From NCBI GenBank assembly GCA_014653585.1, contig JACWEH010000002.1, forward strand, positions 1 through 64,000: a stretch of 64,000 nt of DNA, in the 5' to 3' direction. The DNA comes from Pelagibacterales bacterium SAG-MED38. GTDB taxonomy: Bacteria; Pseudomonadota; Alphaproteobacteria; Pelagibacterales; Pelagibacteraceae. Below, piece after piece: positions 46,683-57,518 of this stretch (the stretch's first letter is position 1; every line of letters begins with the position of its first letter). Both the position numbers and the translations under genes were made by a program. The notes beneath the pieces are model-generated. The model was not told the origin of the DNA and searched no databases. It saw nothing but the letters and a program-made list of their open reading frames with translations.

Positions 46683-47153
46683 ATGTCTAGAAAAAAATCT
46701 CAACCCAAAAAAGATATTATTCCTGATCCTAAATTTAATTCAACAATAATTCCAAAATTAATAAATAATTTAATGTATGATGGAAAAAGAGGTATCGCAT
46801 CTAAAATTGTTTATGACGCAATTGAAAAAATTAAATCTAAATCAAAAGATGAACCTATTAATGTATTTAATGAAGCTATCAATAATATAAAACCCACTGT
46901 TGAGGTAAGATCTAGAAGAGTTGGTGGTGCAACTTATCAAGTTCCAGTTGAAGTAAAAAATAAAAGAGCCCAGGCTCTTGCAATTAGATGGTTAATAGAC
47001 TCAGCTAGAAAAAGAAAAGATAAACACATGTCAGATAAAATTTTTAATGAACTTTATGACGCCTATGAAAAAAAAGGTGCTGCAGTAAAAAAAAAAGAGG
47101 ATGTACATAAGATGGCAGAGTCTAATAAAGCTTTTGCACATTTTAGGTGGTAA
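46683..47153 (+). CDS. rpsG: 30S ribosomal protein S7
   Basis: S7 organises the 3' domain of 16S rRNA. The 156 residues contain [49 protein letters not shown]-type residues and a C-terminal [15 protein letters not shown]. It follows rpsL by two bases and fusA begins five bases later. Confidence 0.97.
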   Translation: MSRKKSQPKKDIIPDPKFNSTIIPKLINNLMYDGKRGIASKIVYDAIEKIKSKSKDEPINVFNEAINNIKPTVEVRSRRVGGATYQVPVEVKNKRAQALAIRWLIDSARKRKDKHMSDKIFNELYDAYEKKGAAVKKKEDVHKMAESNKAFAHFRW

Positions 47154-47158
47154 ATACT

Positions 47159-49237
47159 ATGCCAAGAACTCATACTTTAGAAAAATATAGAAATATTGGT
47201 ATCATGGCACATATTGATGCTGGTAAAACTACTACGACTGAAAGAATTTTATATTATACAGGTAAAAGTCACAAGATAGGTGAAGTCCATGACGGTGCAG
47301 CAACAATGGACTGGATGGAACAGGAACAAGAAAGAGGAATTACTATCACGTCAGCTGCAACTACATGTTTTTGGCAAGATCACAGAATAAATATAATTGA
47401 TACTCCCGGTCACGTTGATTTTACGATTGAGGTGGAGAGATCTTTAAAAGTTTTGGATGGGGCTGTAGCTGTATTTGATGGTGTAGCTGGTGTTGAACCA
47501 CAATCTGAAACTGTATGGAGACAAGCAGATAAATATAAAGTTCCAAGAATCTGCTTCGTGAATAAATTAGATAGAACTGGCGCAGATTTTTTTAGATGTG
47601 TGGATATGATCAAGGAAAGGTTAGGAGCAAAACCTTTAGTCATTCAAGTTCCAATTGGTATTGAGTCTTCATTAACCGGAGTAGTAGATTTAGTAAAAAT
47701 GAAAGCTCAAGTTTGGAAAAATGAGGCTTTGGGTGCAGAGTGGGAATATAAAGATATACCTGAAAATCTTAAGGAAATTTCTCTAAAATACAGAACAGAG
47801 CTAGTAGAAGCAGCTGTTGAACAGGATGAAAAATTAATGGAGTCTTATCTTAATGGTGACGAGATTAAAGAAGAAGATTTAATTAAATGTATTAGAAAAG
47901 GGACATTAGATTTTAGTTTTGTACCTGTAATGACTGGTTCAGCTTTTAAAAATAAAGGTGTTCAACCATTGCTTGATGCAGTTGTAAATTACTTACCAAG
48001 TCCTGTTGACATTGGGTCAATTAAAGGAACCAAGTTAGGCAGTGATGATGAAGTTGAGATGAAATTTGAGGATAATTCACCATTTTCAGCTTTAGCTTTT
48101 AAAGTAGCTAACGACCCTTTTGTAGGATCACTAACCTTCATAAGAGTTTACTCTGGGACAATTAAAACTGGTACTGCTGTATATAATTCATCTAAAGAAA
48201 AAGAGGAGAGAGTTGGTAGAATGTTATTAATGCATGCTAATTCAAGAGAAGATATAAAAGAAGCTAATGCAGGTGATATTGTAGCTTTAGCTGGACTTAA
48301 AAATACCATAACTGGTCATACTTTGTGTGACGAAGATAATGGAGTTCTTTTAGAACCAATGGAATTTCCCGATCCAGTTATAGAGATTGCTGTTGAGCCA
48401 AAAACTAAAGCTGACCAAGAAAAAATGGGTGAGGCACTAGGAAGATTAGCAAAAGAAGATCCCTCATTTAGAGTGACATCAGATGAAGAGTCAGGACAAA
48501 CAATTATAAAAGGAATGGGTGAGTTACATTTGGATATCATTGTTGATAGAATGAAAAGAGAGTTTAAAGTTGAGGCTAATGTTGGTGCTCCACAAGTTGC
48601 ATATAGAGAAACAATCGAAACGTCATCTGAAGTTGAGTACACACATAAAAAACAAAGCGGTGGTGCTGGCCAATTCGCTAAGGTAAAGTTATTAGTTGAG
48701 CCACAAGAACCAGGTAAAGGCAGAGAAGTTGAAAGTAAAATAAAAGGTGGCGCTATACCAAAAGAATTTATTCCTGGAGTAGAAAAAGGGATAGAGACTG
48801 TTTCAGATGGTGGAATTTTAGCTGGATTTCCAATGATTGATTACAAAGTAACCATTTTAGATGGATTACATCATGATGTAGATTCAAGCGTATTAGCTTT
48901 CGAGTTAGCAAGTAGAGCTTGTTTTAAAGAGGCATGTACTAAAGGCGGATTAAAACTTTTAGAGCCCGTTATGAGAGTTGAGGTAGTTACACCTGAGGAC
49001 TATATGGGAGATGTGATCGGAGATTTAAATAGTAGAAGAGGTCAAATCAGTACTCAAGACCAAAGAGGTAATGCTACTGTAATCACAGCAATGGTACCTT
49101 TAGCTAACATGTTTGGATATATTAATAGTTTAAGATCTATGTCTCAAGGGAGAGCACAATATTCTATGTTTTTTGATCATTATTCAAAAGTACCGCAGAA
49201 TGTTCAAGATGAAGTTACAAAAAAAATAGCAGGTTAA
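47159..49237 (+). CDS. fusA: Elongation factor G
   Basis: EF-G drives translocation. From ATG at 47159 the protein has 692 residues. It shows [15 protein letters not shown] (G1), [33 protein letters not shown] (in parts), [10 protein letters not shown] (G4) and the domain IV/V blocks [18 protein letters not shown] and GDLNSRRG. The frame also contains GTG at 47147 inside rpsG, which is less likely. rpsJ follows after one base, and no tuf copy lies between, unlike many proteobacteria. Confidence 0.97.
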   Translation: MPRTHTLEKYRNIGIMAHIDAGKTTTTERILYYTGKSHKIGEVHDGAATMDWMEQEQERGITITSAATTCFWQDHRINIIDTPGHVDFTIEVERSLKVLDGAVAVFDGVAGVEPQSETVWRQADKYKVPRICFVNKLDRTGADFFRCVDMIKERLGAKPLVIQVPIGIESSLTGVVDLVKMKAQVWKNEALGAEWEYKDIPENLKEISLKYRTELVEAAVEQDEKLMESYLNGDEIKEEDLIKCIRKGTLDFSFVPVMTGSAFKNKGVQPLLDAVVNYLPSPVDIGSIKGTKLGSDDEVEMKFEDNSPFSALAFKVANDPFVGSLTFIRVYSGTIKTGTAVYNSSKEKEERVGRMLLMHANSREDIKEANAGDIVALAGLKNTITGHTLCDEDNGVLLEPMEFPDPVIEIAVEPKTKADQEKMGEALGRLAKEDPSFRVTSDEESGQTIIKGMGELHLDIIVDRMKREFKVEANVGAPQVAYRETIETSSEVEYTHKKQSGGAGQFAKVKLLVEPQEPGKGREVESKIKGGAIPKEFIPGVEKGIETVSDGGILAGFPMIDYKVTILDGLHHDVDSSVLAFELASRACFKEACTKGGLKLLEPVMRVEVVTPEDYMGDVIGDLNSRRGQISTQDQRGNATVITAMVPLANMFGYINSLRSMSQGRAQYSMFFDHYSKVPQNVQDEVTKKIAG

Positions 49238-49238
49238 A

Positions 49239-49547
49239 ATGGAAAAACAGAATATTAGAATAAAGTTGAGAGCATATGATAATAAAATCTTAGACGCGTC
49301 TACAGAGGAGATAGTAAATACAGTAAAAAGAACAGGGGCTACAATAAAAGGTCCGATACCTCTACCAACAAAAATAGAGAGATATACAGTTTTAAGATCA
49401 CCTCACATAGACAAAAAAAGTAGAGAACAATTTGAGACAAGAACCCATAAAAGATTAATAGATATTGTAGAACCAACACCACAAACTGTTGAAGCTTTAA
49501 TGAAGTTAGATTTAGCATCGGGTGTAGATGTGGAGATAAAAATTTAA
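49239..49547 (+). CDS. rpsJ: 30S ribosomal protein S10
   Basis: S10 binds the 16S 3' domain and NusB. The 102 residues show [50 protein letters not shown] (in parts) and [10 protein letters not shown]. It opens the S10 part of the operon, one base after fusA, with no separate promoter. Confidence 0.97.
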   Translation: MEKQNIRIKLRAYDNKILDASTEEIVNTVKRTGATIKGPIPLPTKIERYTVLRSPHIDKKSREQFETRTHKRLIDIVEPTPQTVEALMKLDLASGVDVEIKI

Positions 49548-49549
49548 TT

Positions 49550-50260
49550 ATGACAGAAATTGCTTTAATTGGAAAAAAATTAGGTATGACAAGGCAGTTT
49601 TATAAAACTGGAAAGGTTGTTCCTGTAACTGTGCTTAAAATGGAAAAGGCCCGTGTTATTCAAATAATTGATACTGAAAAAAGAGGATATAAAGCGGTGC
49701 AATTAGGATACGGCAAAATTAAAAGTTCAAAATTAATAAAATCAATGAAAGGTTTTTTTGCAAAAAAAAATACAGAACCAAAAAAGAGATTAAAAGAATT
49801 TAGAGTAGAAAATATTGAAAACTATAAAGAAGGTAATGAATTCGGTTTGGAGATATTTAAGGATATAAAGTTCGTAGACACAAAGTCAAAAAGCATTGGT
49901 AAAGGTTTTGCTGGCGCGATGAAAAGACATAATTTTGGAGGTTTAAGAGCCACTCATGGAGTTTCAATTTCTCATAGATCACATGGTTCAACCGGTCAAA
50001 GACAAGATCCAGGTAAAGTTTTCAAAGGAAAAAAAATGGCTGGTCATATGGGAGACAAGCTAAGAACTATGCAGAATATTGAGATTATTATGACAGATTT
50101 AGAAAATGATTTACTTTATTTAAAGGGCTCCATACCGGGATCAAAAAACTCTGAAGTTTTAGTAAAAAGTTCTGTAAAAAATATTGATAAACTCACAATC
50201 GATGAAAAAATATTAATATCTGAACAAGCAAAAAAAACACCAGATAAAAAGAAAAAATAA
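49550..50260 (+). CDS. rplC: 50S ribosomal protein L3
   Basis: L3 is an early assembly protein near the peptidyl transferase centre. The 236 residues contain IGKKLGMTRQF, FAGAMKRHNFGG, THGVSISHRSHGSTGQRQDPG (in parts) and GKKMAGHMGD. A Lys-rich tail ends the protein. It overlaps rplD by one base. Confidence 0.97.
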   Translation: MTEIALIGKKLGMTRQFYKTGKVVPVTVLKMEKARVIQIIDTEKRGYKAVQLGYGKIKSSKLIKSMKGFFAKKNTEPKKRLKEFRVENIENYKEGNEFGLEIFKDIKFVDTKSKSIGKGFAGAMKRHNFGGLRATHGVSISHRSHGSTGQRQDPGKVFKGKKMAGHMGDKLRTMQNIEIIMTDLENDLLYLKGSIPGSKNSEVLVKSSVKNIDKLTIDEKILISEQAKKTPDKKKK

Positions 50261-50883
50261 TGAAAATAGAAAAATTAAACCTAGATGGAAAAAAAACTTC
50301 AATAGAAGTTTTAGATAAAATTTTTTCAGCCAAGGTGAATCATAAGCTAGTAAGTAACGTATTATATAAGACTAATGCTAATTACAAAGGCAGGCACGCT
50401 AAAACTAAACAACAAAATGAAGTATCAGGACCTACATCAAAAATTTATGCACAAAAAGGAACAGGTAACGCTAGACATGCCAGTAAAAAAGCTCCCATAT
50501 TTGTTGGCGGAGGTGTAGCTCATGGACCTAAAGGAGAATTATCTTATAAAATAAGAAAGTTAAACAAGAGCGAAAAGAAACAAAGCATAGCCTCTTTGAT
50601 AAGTGAAAAAATTAAGAGTAAAAACTTATTAATTTTTAATGATTTTGGAAATGAAATTAAAAAGACTAAAGAAATGAGCTTAATACTTAAAAAATTTGAA
50701 ATATTTAATTCCTTAATTATTTTGGATAAATTATCAAAAAGTAAAATTGAAAAATCCATAAGAAATATTCCTAATATCAAAGTTACAGATATAAATCACT
50801 TTAGTGCATTCGATATTGTGAAATTTAAAAAAATCGTTTTTACTGAAAGTTCAGTTAAAGAACTAGAAAAAAGGTATTCATAA
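50260..50883 (+). CDS. rplD: 50S ribosomal protein L4
   Basis: L4 lines the exit tunnel; in E. coli it also represses the S10 operon. The 207 residues include KTKQQNEVSGPTSKIYAQKGTGNARH (in parts), the GG.GV.HGPK loop and a C-terminal RNA-binding domain. No S10-type leader for L4 control is present, as rpsJ follows fusA directly. Confidence 0.95.
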   Translation: MKIEKLNLDGKKTSIEVLDKIFSAKVNHKLVSNVLYKTNANYKGRHAKTKQQNEVSGPTSKIYAQKGTGNARHASKKAPIFVGGGVAHGPKGELSYKIRKLNKSEKKQSIASLISEKIKSKNLLIFNDFGNEIKKTKEMSLILKKFEIFNSLIILDKLSKSKIEKSIRNIPNIKVTDINHFSAFDIVKFKKIVFTESSVKELEKRYS

Positions 50884-50884
50884 A

Positions 50885-51178
50885 ATGGATAGAATTCACT
50901 TATACGATAAGATTTTATCACCTTTGTTGACTGAGAAAACCACAAATTTATCGAGTCAAAATAAAGTAGTTTTCAAAGTTCGTAAAAACGCTAATAAGAA
51001 AAATTTAAAAAAAAACATAGAGAAAATTTTTAAAGTAAATGTAACGAAGATTAATATTATAAATAAACAGAAAAGAACAAAGTTCACCAGAGGTAGAAAA
51101 GTTAAAATTTCTGGTTTTAAAAAAGCAATAATCACTCTTAAAAAAGGTCAAAGTATTGACTTAACAACAGGAATTTAA
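50885..51178 (+). CDS. rplW: 50S ribosomal protein L23
   Basis: L23 sits at the tunnel exit and docks trigger factor and SRP. The 97 residues have ILSPLLTEKTTNLSSQNKVVF and the RTKFTRGRKVKISGFKKAII region. It lies between rplD (one-base gap) and rplB (no gap). Confidence 0.95.
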   Translation: MDRIHLYDKILSPLLTEKTTNLSSQNKVVFKVRKNANKKNLKKNIEKIFKVNVTKINIINKQKRTKFTRGRKVKISGFKKAIITLKKGQSIDLTTGI

Positions 51179-52018
51179 ATGGCACTAAAAACTTTTAAAC
51201 CCTACACAAAATCAACTAGAGGTACAATTCTTGTTGATAGAACTGGCTTATGGAAAGGTAAACCATTCAAGACTTTAGTTTCTCCCAAAAATGCGATGAA
51301 AGGTCGAAACAACAATGGACATATTACTTCAATTAATAGAGCTGGCGGGCATAAAAAAATGTACAGGCAGGTAGATTTTTATAGAAAGAAATTTGACTCA
51401 CCTGCAACTGTTGAAAGAATAGAATACGATCCAAATAGATCTTGTTACATTATGTTAGTTAAATTTAATGATAATTCTCACGCATATTATTTGGCTCCAC
51501 AAAAAATTAAGGTTGGTGACCAAGTTGAAAATGGTTCAAAAAAAGAGATTAAAATTGGAAATTGTATGCCGTTACAGGATATTCCTGTCGGTATAGATAT
51601 ACATAATGTTGAAATTCAACCAGGTGCTGGAGGTAAAATTGCAAGATCGGCTGGTACATCTGTGACAATAAGTGGTTTGGACGGTAATTATAGTTTAATA
51701 AAATTAGCATCAGGTGAAGTTAGAAAAATTGACTCAAGATCTTTAGCAACAATAGGAGTTTTGAGCAATCCAGATCAAAAAAATATCAAAATAGGGAAAG
51801 CTGGTAGATCAAGATGGTTGGGTAGAAGACCACACACAAGAGGAGTTGTTAAAAATCCAGTTGATCACCCCCACGGTGGTGGTGAGGGCAAGAGTGCTGG
51901 TGGAAGACATCCAGTATCACCTAAAGGTCAGTCAGCCAAAGGCCTTAAAACAAGAGATAATAAGCGTACAGATAAATTTATCGTAAGAAGAAGAAATAAG
52001 AGAAAGGATAATAAATAA
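51179..52018 (+). CDS. rplB: 50S ribosomal protein L2
   Basis: L2 is needed for subunit joining and peptidyl transfer. The 279 residues include [41 protein letters not shown] and the active-region [18 protein letters not shown] with its conserved His. It abuts rplW and overlaps rpsS by one base. Confidence 0.98.
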   Translation: MALKTFKPYTKSTRGTILVDRTGLWKGKPFKTLVSPKNAMKGRNNNGHITSINRAGGHKKMYRQVDFYRKKFDSPATVERIEYDPNRSCYIMLVKFNDNSHAYYLAPQKIKVGDQVENGSKKEIKIGNCMPLQDIPVGIDIHNVEIQPGAGGKIARSAGTSVTISGLDGNYSLIKLASGEVRKIDSRSLATIGVLSNPDQKNIKIGKAGRSRWLGRRPHTRGVVKNPVDHPHGGGEGKSAGGRHPVSPKGQSAKGLKTRDNKRTDKFIVRRRNKRKDNK

Positions 52019-52317
52019 TGGCTAGAGCAGTCTGGAAAGGTCCTTTTGTTGAAGAAAGTTTGATGAAAAAAGTAGACAAATACAAAACAGATCCAAAAAA
52101 AATTCCAATTAAAACTTGGTCTAGAAAATCTACAATATTACCTGATTTTGTAGGTGTAAGTTTCTTAATATACAATGGAAAAAAATTTATTCCTATAACT
52201 GTCTCTGAGGACATGGTTGGTCATAAGTTAGGTGAATTTGCTCCAACAAGAACTTTCTTCGGTCACACACCTGCGGATAAAAAGGCGAAACCAGCAGAAA
52301 CTGAGGCTAAAAAATAG
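52018..52317 (+). CDS. rpsS: 30S ribosomal protein S19
   Basis: S19 is in the head of the small subunit. The 99 residues include [33 protein letters not shown] and [14 protein letters not shown] short Ala/Lys tail extends the usual ~92 residues. rplV begins two bases later. Confidence 0.96.
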   Translation: MARAVWKGPFVEESLMKKVDKYKTDPKKIPIKTWSRKSTILPDFVGVSFLIYNGKKFIPITVSEDMVGHKLGEFAPTRTFFGHTPADKKAKPAETEAKK

Positions 52318-52319
52318 TT

Positions 52320-52721
52320 ATGAGTAAAAAAAATAAAAAAAAAAATGTTAAAGATAAAACTGTGAAATCAATAAATAACAATATTAGATCAAGTGTTAGA
52401 AAATTAAATCCTATTTTAAGAGGAATTGTAGGAAAAAAAGTAGATATAGCTATCAGAGATTTAGAATTTTCTGAAAAAAGAATAACAAAAGATATAAAAA
52501 AAACAATAAGTTCAGCTGTTGCGAATGCAGAAAATAATTTTCAATATGATATTGATAAATTAATAGTTAAAGAAGCTTATTGTGGTAAAAAAATTATTAT
52601 GAAACGATTTAGACCAAGAGCAAAAGGAAGAGCAGCACCAATAATAAAACCTTATTCAAGTGTAACAATAATTTTATCTGAAATAAAAAATATGGAAAGA
52701 AGACATGGGACAAAAAGTTAA
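52320..52721 (+). CDS. rplV: 50S ribosomal protein L22
   Basis: L22 reaches into the exit tunnel. The 133 residues begin with a Lys-rich extension of about 20 residues, then [18 protein letters not shown] and the C-terminal [20 protein letters not shown] loop region. It overlaps rpsC by 17 bases, the longest overlap in this block. Confidence 0.94.
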   Translation: MSKKNKKKNVKDKTVKSINNNIRSSVRKLNPILRGIVGKKVDIAIRDLEFSEKRITKDIKKTISSAVANAENNFQYDIDKLIVKEAYCGKKIIMKRFRPRAKGRAAPIIKPYSSVTIILSEIKNMERRHGTKS

Positions 52722-53385
52722 TCCTGTAGGTTTTAGATTAGGAGTTAATAGAGGTTGGGACTCTGTTTGGTATGCTAAAAAGAAGGACTTTGGTAATTTT
52801 TTAATCGAAGACTTTAAAATAAGAGAATATATAAAAAAAAATGTCATAAACTCAGGTGTTTCTAAAGTTATGATAGAGAGGACTTCTAATAAGTGTTACG
52901 TAACAATTTACACATCAAGACCAGGATTTGTAATTGGAAAAAAGGGTAGTGACATTGATAAAATCAAAAATAACCTATCAAAATTTACTAAAAATGAAGT
53001 AGCTTTAAATATAAAAGAAGTCAAAAAACCAGAAACTAATGCTTTTTTAGTTGCAGAAAATATAGCTCAACAATTAGTAAAAAGAATTTCATATAGACGT
53101 GCAATGAAAAGAGCGATGCAATCTTGCTTAAGACTTGGAGCCAAAGGAATTAAAGTCTCCATAAGTGGCAGATTAGGAGGAAATGAAATTGCTAGGACAG
53201 AGTGGTTAAGAGATGGAAGCATTCCTTCACATACTTTAAGAGCTGATATTGATTATGCTGAATCTGAAGCTTTGACAACATACGGGATAATAGGAATAAA
53301 AGTTTGGATTTATAAGGGTGAGGTTTTTGCCAAAGAATTCAGTCAAGAAACAAATAAAACAATTTCAAAAGTGAGTGCAAAATAA
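52705..53385 (+). CDS. rpsC: 30S ribosomal protein S3
   Basis: S3 lines the mRNA entry channel. The 226 residues start [13 protein letters not shown], carry a KH domain ([15 protein letters not shown]) and end with the S3 C-domain ([41 protein letters not shown]). It overlaps rplV by 17 bases and rplP by one. Confidence 0.97.
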   Translation: MGQKVNPVGFRLGVNRGWDSVWYAKKKDFGNFLIEDFKIREYIKKNVINSGVSKVMIERTSNKCYVTIYTSRPGFVIGKKGSDIDKIKNNLSKFTKNEVALNIKEVKKPETNAFLVAENIAQQLVKRISYRRAMKRAMQSCLRLGAKGIKVSISGRLGGNEIARTEWLRDGSIPSHTLRADIDYAESEALTTYGIIGIKVWIYKGEVFAKEFSQETNKTISKVSAK

Positions 53386-53795
53386 TGTTACAGCCTGTAA
53401 GAACTAAATGGAGGAAGGCCCACAAAGGAAGAATTCATGGCAAAGCATCAAGAGCAAACTTTATCAATTATGGTGCCTATGCGTTAAAAGCTTTAACACC
53501 GGAGAGAGTCACAGGTAAACAAATTGAGGCTGCTAGAGTTGCCTTAACCAGACATATGAAAAGACAGGGAAGAGTTTGGACAAGAATATTTCCTAATATA
53601 CCGGTATCAAAAAAACCTATTGAGGTAAGAATGGGAAAAGGGAAAGGTTCTCCAGAATATTATGCTTGCAGGGTTAAACCAGGAAGGATTCTATTTGAAG
53701 TTGATGGTGTTTCTGAGCAAATTGCTAAAGAGGCTCTATACAAGGCTTCAGCAAAACTTCCAATAAAAACAAAAACAATTAAAAGATTTTTATAA
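53385..53795 (+). CDS. rplP: 50S ribosomal protein L16
   Basis: L16 helps to place the A-site tRNA. The 136 residues include [14 protein letters not shown], the [20 protein letters not shown] block and [19 protein letters not shown]. It overlaps rpsC by one base; rpmC follows after two. Confidence 0.97.
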   Translation: MLQPVRTKWRKAHKGRIHGKASRANFINYGAYALKALTPERVTGKQIEAARVALTRHMKRQGRVWTRIFPNIPVSKKPIEVRMGKGKGSPEYYACRVKPGRILFEVDGVSEQIAKEALYKASAKLPIKTKTIKRFL

Positions 53796-53797
53796 AT

Positions 53798-53989
53798 ATG
53801 AAAAAAAAGGAAATTAAAAAATTATCAAAGGATGAAATCCTAAAAAATATAGATAAATTTAAGAAAGATTTATTTAATTTTAGATTCCAAAAAATTAACT
53901 CACAAGTAACTAATCCTTCAAAAATTAGTGAAACCAAGAAAACGATTGCTAGACTGAAAACTTCATTAAAAGGGAAAATAAATGCCTAA
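53798..53989 (+). CDS. rpmC: 50S ribosomal protein L29
   Basis: L29 is a small two-helix protein at the tunnel exit. The 63 residues show [24 protein letters not shown] (in parts) and a final [11 protein letters not shown], the family pattern. It overlaps rpsQ by eight bases. Confidence 0.93.
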   Translation: MKKKEIKKLSKDEILKNIDKFKKDLFNFRFQKINSQVTNPSKISETKKTIARLKTSLKGKINA

Positions 53990-54218
53990 AAAAATTTTAA
54001 CTGGAATTGTCATAAGTGATAAACCAAATAAAACTATTACAGTTTTAATTGAGAGAAAATATTCACATCCAGTATTAAAAAAAGTAGTTAAAGTAAGAAA
54101 AAAATATAATGCACACGATGAAAATAATAAATACAAAACTGGTGATAAAGTTTCAATCGTTGAGAGTAAACCTTTTTCAAAAAATAAAAGATTTCAAGTT
54201 ATGGAGGGTGCAAACTAA
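53982..54218 (+). CDS. rpsQ: 30S ribosomal protein S17
   Basis: S17 is a primary 16S-binding OB-fold protein. The 78 residues contain [33 protein letters not shown] and [12 protein letters not shown]. It overlaps rpmC by eight bases and rplN by one. Confidence 0.95.
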   Translation: MPKKILTGIVISDKPNKTITVLIERKYSHPVLKKVVKVRKKYNAHDENNKYKTGDKVSIVESKPFSKNKRFQVMEGAN

Positions 54219-54586
54219 TGATACAGGTTCAAACAGAATTACAAGTAGCAGATAATACCGGTGCAAAGAAAATAGAGTGTATTAAAGTTTTAGGTGGATC
54301 AAAAAGACGTTATGCGAGTATCGGAGATACTATAGTAATAGCAGTAAAAGAAGCGATCCCAAAAGGTAAAGTGAAAAAAGGTTCTGTCCACAAAGCAGTA
54401 GTTGTGAGGGTTAAGAAAGGTATTCATAGAGATGATGGCTCGAAAGTTAGATTTGACAATAATGCAGCAGTTTTAGTTGATGATAAAGGTGAACCAGTAG
54501 GAACAAGGATTTTTGGTCCAGTAACAAGAGAATTAAGAACTAGAGGGCAAATGAAAATAATCTCTTTAGCACCTGAGGTCTTATAA
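54218..54586 (+). CDS. rplN: 50S ribosomal protein L14
   Basis: L14 contributes to bridge B8 between subunits. The 122 residues show [39 protein letters not shown] and [13 protein letters not shown]. It opens the spc part of the block, coupled by one-base overlaps on both sides. Confidence 0.98.
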   Translation: MIQVQTELQVADNTGAKKIECIKVLGGSKRRYASIGDTIVIAVKEAIPKGKVKKGSVHKAVVVRVKKGIHRDDGSKVRFDNNAAVLVDDKGEPVGTRIFGPVTRELRTRGQMKIISLAPEVL

Positions 54587-54834
54587 TGATTAAAAAAGGA
54601 TTAAAAGTAAAAATCTTGACAGGAAAAGATAAATCAAAAGAAGGTGAAGTTATCGAAATTGATAGAGTTAATAATAGAGCAAAGGTCAAAGAAATTAATA
54701 TGATAAAAAAACACATTAAAACTACAAAAGAAAAAAAAGGTGGAATTTTTTCAAAAGAAAACTTTATTCATATGTCTAACTTAAGATTAATAGATAACCA
54801 AAAAAAAGTAAAAAAAACAGAGGTTAAAAAATAA
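54586..54834 (+). CDS. rplX: 50S ribosomal protein L24
   Basis: L24 starts large-subunit assembly. The 82-residue protein has the KOW motif ([21 protein letters not shown]) and [20 protein letters not shown]. It is shorter than the usual ~100 residues, lacking the C-terminal strand region. It has one-base overlaps with rplN and rplE. Confidence 0.94.
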   Translation: MIKKGLKVKILTGKDKSKEGEVIEIDRVNNRAKVKEINMIKKHIKTTKEKKGGIFSKENFIHMSNLRLIDNQKKVKKTEVKK

Positions 54835-55388
54835 TGATACCGAGATTGAAGGAGCTTTATTTTAAACAGATACAACCAGATTTAAAGACTGAATTTGGTT
54901 TTAAAAATTTAAACATGGGCCCTAAAATTGAAAAAGTAGTTTTAAATATGGGATTGGGTCTTGATGGAAATGACACAAAAATTTTGAAATCTTGCGAAGA
55001 AGATTTAGCAAAAATAACTGGTCAAAAACCCGTAATAACTAAATTTAAAAAATCTGTTGCTAATTTTAAAACTCGTAAAGGGTCAAATGCAGGTTTAAAG
55101 GTTACTTTGAGAAAAAATAAGATGTATGAATTTTTAGACAGACTTGTAAATATAGCACTTCCAAGAGTCAAAGATTTTAGAGGCTTGTCTGTTAATGGTT
55201 TTGATAAATTTGGTAATTATACATTTGGTATTAAAGAACATATAATATTCCCAGAAGTGAGTTTTGATAGAGCAGATAAAGTAAGAGGTATTGATGTTGT
55301 AATAGTAATATCATCTAATAGCAAAGAACATAGTTTTTCATTACTCAAAAAGATGAATTTTCCATTCATAAAAAAAGGAGATAACTAA
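54834..55388 (+). CDS. rplE: 50S ribosomal protein L5
   Basis: L5 binds 5S rRNA and the P-site tRNA. The 184 residues include KIEKVVLNMGLG, ITGQKPVITK, GLKVTLRKNKMYEFLDRL and FRGLSVNGFDKFGNYTFGI. A GGAG just before its stop can serve rpsN, which starts one base later. Confidence 0.97.
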   Translation: MIPRLKELYFKQIQPDLKTEFGFKNLNMGPKIEKVVLNMGLGLDGNDTKILKSCEEDLAKITGQKPVITKFKKSVANFKTRKGSNAGLKVTLRKNKMYEFLDRLVNIALPRVKDFRGLSVNGFDKFGNYTFGIKEHIIFPEVSFDRADKVRGIDVVIVISSNSKEHSFSLLKKMNFPFIKKGDN

Positions 55389-55389
55389 G

Positions 55390-55695
55390 ATGGCTAAATT
55401 AAGCTCAATTAACAAAAATAACAGAAGAATTAAACTTTCAGACAAATTTTATAAAAAAAGAGCCAAACTTAAAAAAATAATTATGGATAAAAAAATTTCA
55501 TTAGAAGAACGATTTAAGGCACAACAAAAACTTTCCAAGTTACCACGTAATTCAGCAAAAAATAGAGTAATGAATAGATGTCAAATAACTGGGAGACCTC
55601 ATGGTGTTTATAGAAAATTAAGAATATCAAGAATTGCACTAAGACAACTTGGACTACAAGGAAAAATCCCAGGTTTAATTAAATCGAGTTGGTAG
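55390..55695 (+). CDS. rpsN: 30S ribosomal protein S14
   Basis: S14 is in the head of the small subunit. The 101-residue form is the long, zinc-free type: only one Cys is left in NRCQITGRPHGVYRKLRISR, so the CXXC zinc motif is absent. A GGAG ribosome-binding site lies 11 bases upstream of its ATG. Confidence 0.97.
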   Translation: MAKLSSINKNNRRIKLSDKFYKKRAKLKKIIMDKKISLEERFKAQQKLSKLPRNSAKNRVMNRCQITGRPHGVYRKLRISRIALRQLGLQGKIPGLIKSSW

Positions 55696-55707
55696 AAAGG
55701 AATTATT

Positions 55708-56103
55708 ATGAGTTTAAGCGACCCAATAGGAGATATGATAGCGAGAGTTAAAAACGCTCAAGCTAGAAATCACAAAAAAGTAAATTTACCCTCTTCAAAT
55801 TTTAAAAGTAAAATTGCTGATATTCTTAAAAACGAGGGTTTTATCAGAGATTTTAAAGTTTTAAATGAACAAAATAAAAATATTTTATCTTTAGAACTTA
55901 AATATCATTCTGGCAATCCTGTTATAAGTAATTTTGAGAGAGTTTCAAAACCTGGTAGAAGAATTTTTTCAAGTGCAGATAGTTTGCCTAAGATAAATAA
56001 CGGTCTAGGTATTGCTATATTATCAACACCAAAAGGTGTAATGACAGATATCGACGCAAGAAAACAAAGAGTTGGTGGGGAAATTATTTGTAAGGTTTTT
56101 TAA
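55708..56103 (+). CDS. rpsH: 30S ribosomal protein S8
   Basis: S8 binds the central domain of 16S rRNA and, in E. coli, represses the spc operon. The 131 residues show DPIGDMIARVKNAQ, RVSKPGRRIFSSADSLPK and GLGIAILSTPKGVMTD. The gap of 12 bases before it is the largest inside the S10-spc region, and an AAGGA lies in it. Confidence 0.97.
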   Translation: MSLSDPIGDMIARVKNAQARNHKKVNLPSSNFKSKIADILKNEGFIRDFKVLNEQNKNILSLELKYHSGNPVISNFERVSKPGRRIFSSADSLPKINNGLGIAILSTPKGVMTDIDARKQRVGGEIICKVF

Positions 56104-56104
56104 T

Positions 56105-56644
56105 ATGTCTAAAATAGGTAAAATAAACATCTCAATTCCTGAAAAAGTTAAAGTTGTGTTTAGTGAAAATATTCTAAAAATTGAGGGCCCATTAGGCAAG
56201 AAATCCTTAAATATTGACCCAGAGATTTTTAACCTAAATATAATAGATGGTAAAGAAATAGCTATTCGCCCAAAAACAATTGATCAAAACACAAAAAGAT
56301 TGTGGGGCATGAATAGGAGTTTAATTAATAATGCAGTTATAGGATCTGTAAAAGGATATGAAAAAGTATTAGAACTTGTAGGTGTAGGTTATAGAGCTGC
56401 CTTGAAAGGAAATCAACTTAACCTTCAACTGGGTTATAGTCATGATATCAATTTTGAAATCCCTGAAGGAGTCAAGATTGTAGTTGAAAAACAAACAACT
56501 TTAAAAATAACTAGTTTTGATAAACAGTTAGTTGGTATGGTAGCTTCTAAAATAAAGACTCTAAGAAAAATTGAGCCTTATAAAGGAAAAGGTGTTCGAG
56601 AAAAAGGTCAATATATTTTAAAAAAAGAGGGTAAGAAAAAATAA
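56105..56644 (+). CDS. rplF: 50S ribosomal protein L6
   Basis: L6 lies near the factor-binding site. From ATG at 56105 it has 179 residues: [46 protein letters not shown] and the C-terminal [13 protein letters not shown]. The frame is open 11 codons further upstream into rpsH, but this start fits the family and lies one base after the rpsH stop. Confidence 0.97.
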   Translation: MSKIGKINISIPEKVKVVFSENILKIEGPLGKKSLNIDPEIFNLNIIDGKEIAIRPKTIDQNTKRLWGMNRSLINNAVIGSVKGYEKVLELVGVGYRAALKGNQLNLQLGYSHDINFEIPEGVKIVVEKQTTLKITSFDKQLVGMVASKIKTLRKIEPYKGKGVREKGQYILKKEGKKK

Positions 56645-57000
56645 TGAAATTAGATACAAGATCTAGAAAAAAATTTAGAGTTACAAATAAGCTCAAAAAA
56701 TTTGCAAAAATTGAAAGATATAGATTAAGTATATTTAGATCCTCTAAAAATATTTCAGCGCAAATTATTGATGATAATAAAAATATCACATTATTATCTG
56801 CTTCATCAGTTGAAAAGGATATTAAAGAGTCAAAAACAAAAAATAAGTCAGAACTATCAAAAATTGTTGCTGAAAAATTGGCAAAAAAAGCTCAAGAAAA
56901 AAAAATAAATAAAATTTATTTTGATAGAGGAGTATATAAGTACCATGGTAGGGTAAAAATTTTTGCTGAAACATTAAGAAAAAATGGATTGGAATTTTAA
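56644..57000 (+). CDS. rplR: 50S ribosomal protein L18
   Basis: L18 binds 5S rRNA. The 118 residues contain [21 protein letters not shown], and the final [24 protein letters not shown] block with the usual GR.K..AE..R..GL ending. It overlaps rplF by one base. Confidence 0.96.
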   Translation: MKLDTRSRKKFRVTNKLKKFAKIERYRLSIFRSSKNISAQIIDDNKNITLLSASSVEKDIKESKTKNKSELSKIVAEKLAKKAQEKKINKIYFDRGVYKYHGRVKIFAETLRKNGLEF

Positions 57001-57002
57001 TT

Positions 57003-57518
57003 ATGGATAATGTCAAAGAAAAAAAATCAGATGATATTTTAGAAAAACTAGTTCACATCAACAGAATCACAAAAGTTGTAAAAGGTGGAAGAAGATTTGG
57101 TTTTTCTGCTCTAGTAGTTGTGGGTAATCAAGCTGGAAAAATAGGTATTGCGCATGCTAAAGCAAAACAAGTTCCAGATGCGATCAAAAAAGCCAACGAG
57201 ATCGCAAGGAGAAAATTAATTCAAATCCCTTTAAGAGAAGGAAGAACTATTCATCACGATGTTAAAGCAAAAGATGGATCTGGACGTATTATCTTAAGAT
57301 CAGCATCTAAAGGAACAGGTATAATCGCAGGTGGACCAATTCGTGCTGTTTGTGAGGTTTTAGGTGTAAAAGACATAGTTGCTAAATCTATGGGTACATC
57401 TAATGCTCATAATGTAATAAGAGCAACAATTAAAGCTTTTATGAAACAAAATTCACCAAAACAAATTTCATCAATTAGAAATAAAAAAATTTCAGAAATA
57501 ATTGAAAAAAGAGGATAA
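57003..57518 (+). CDS. rpsE: 30S ribosomal protein S5
   Basis: S5 helps to keep decoding accurate. The 171 residues contain [43 protein letters not shown], and [18 protein letters not shown]. It overlaps rplO by one base, leaving no room for rpmD, which stands here in most bacteria. Confidence 0.97.
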   Translation: MDNVKEKKSDDILEKLVHINRITKVVKGGRRFGFSALVVVGNQAGKIGIAHAKAKQVPDAIKKANEIARRKLIQIPLREGRTIHHDVKAKDGSGRIILRSASKGTGIIAGGPIRAVCEVLGVKDIVAKSMGTSNAHNVIRATIKAFMKQNSPKQISSIRNKKISEIIEKRG

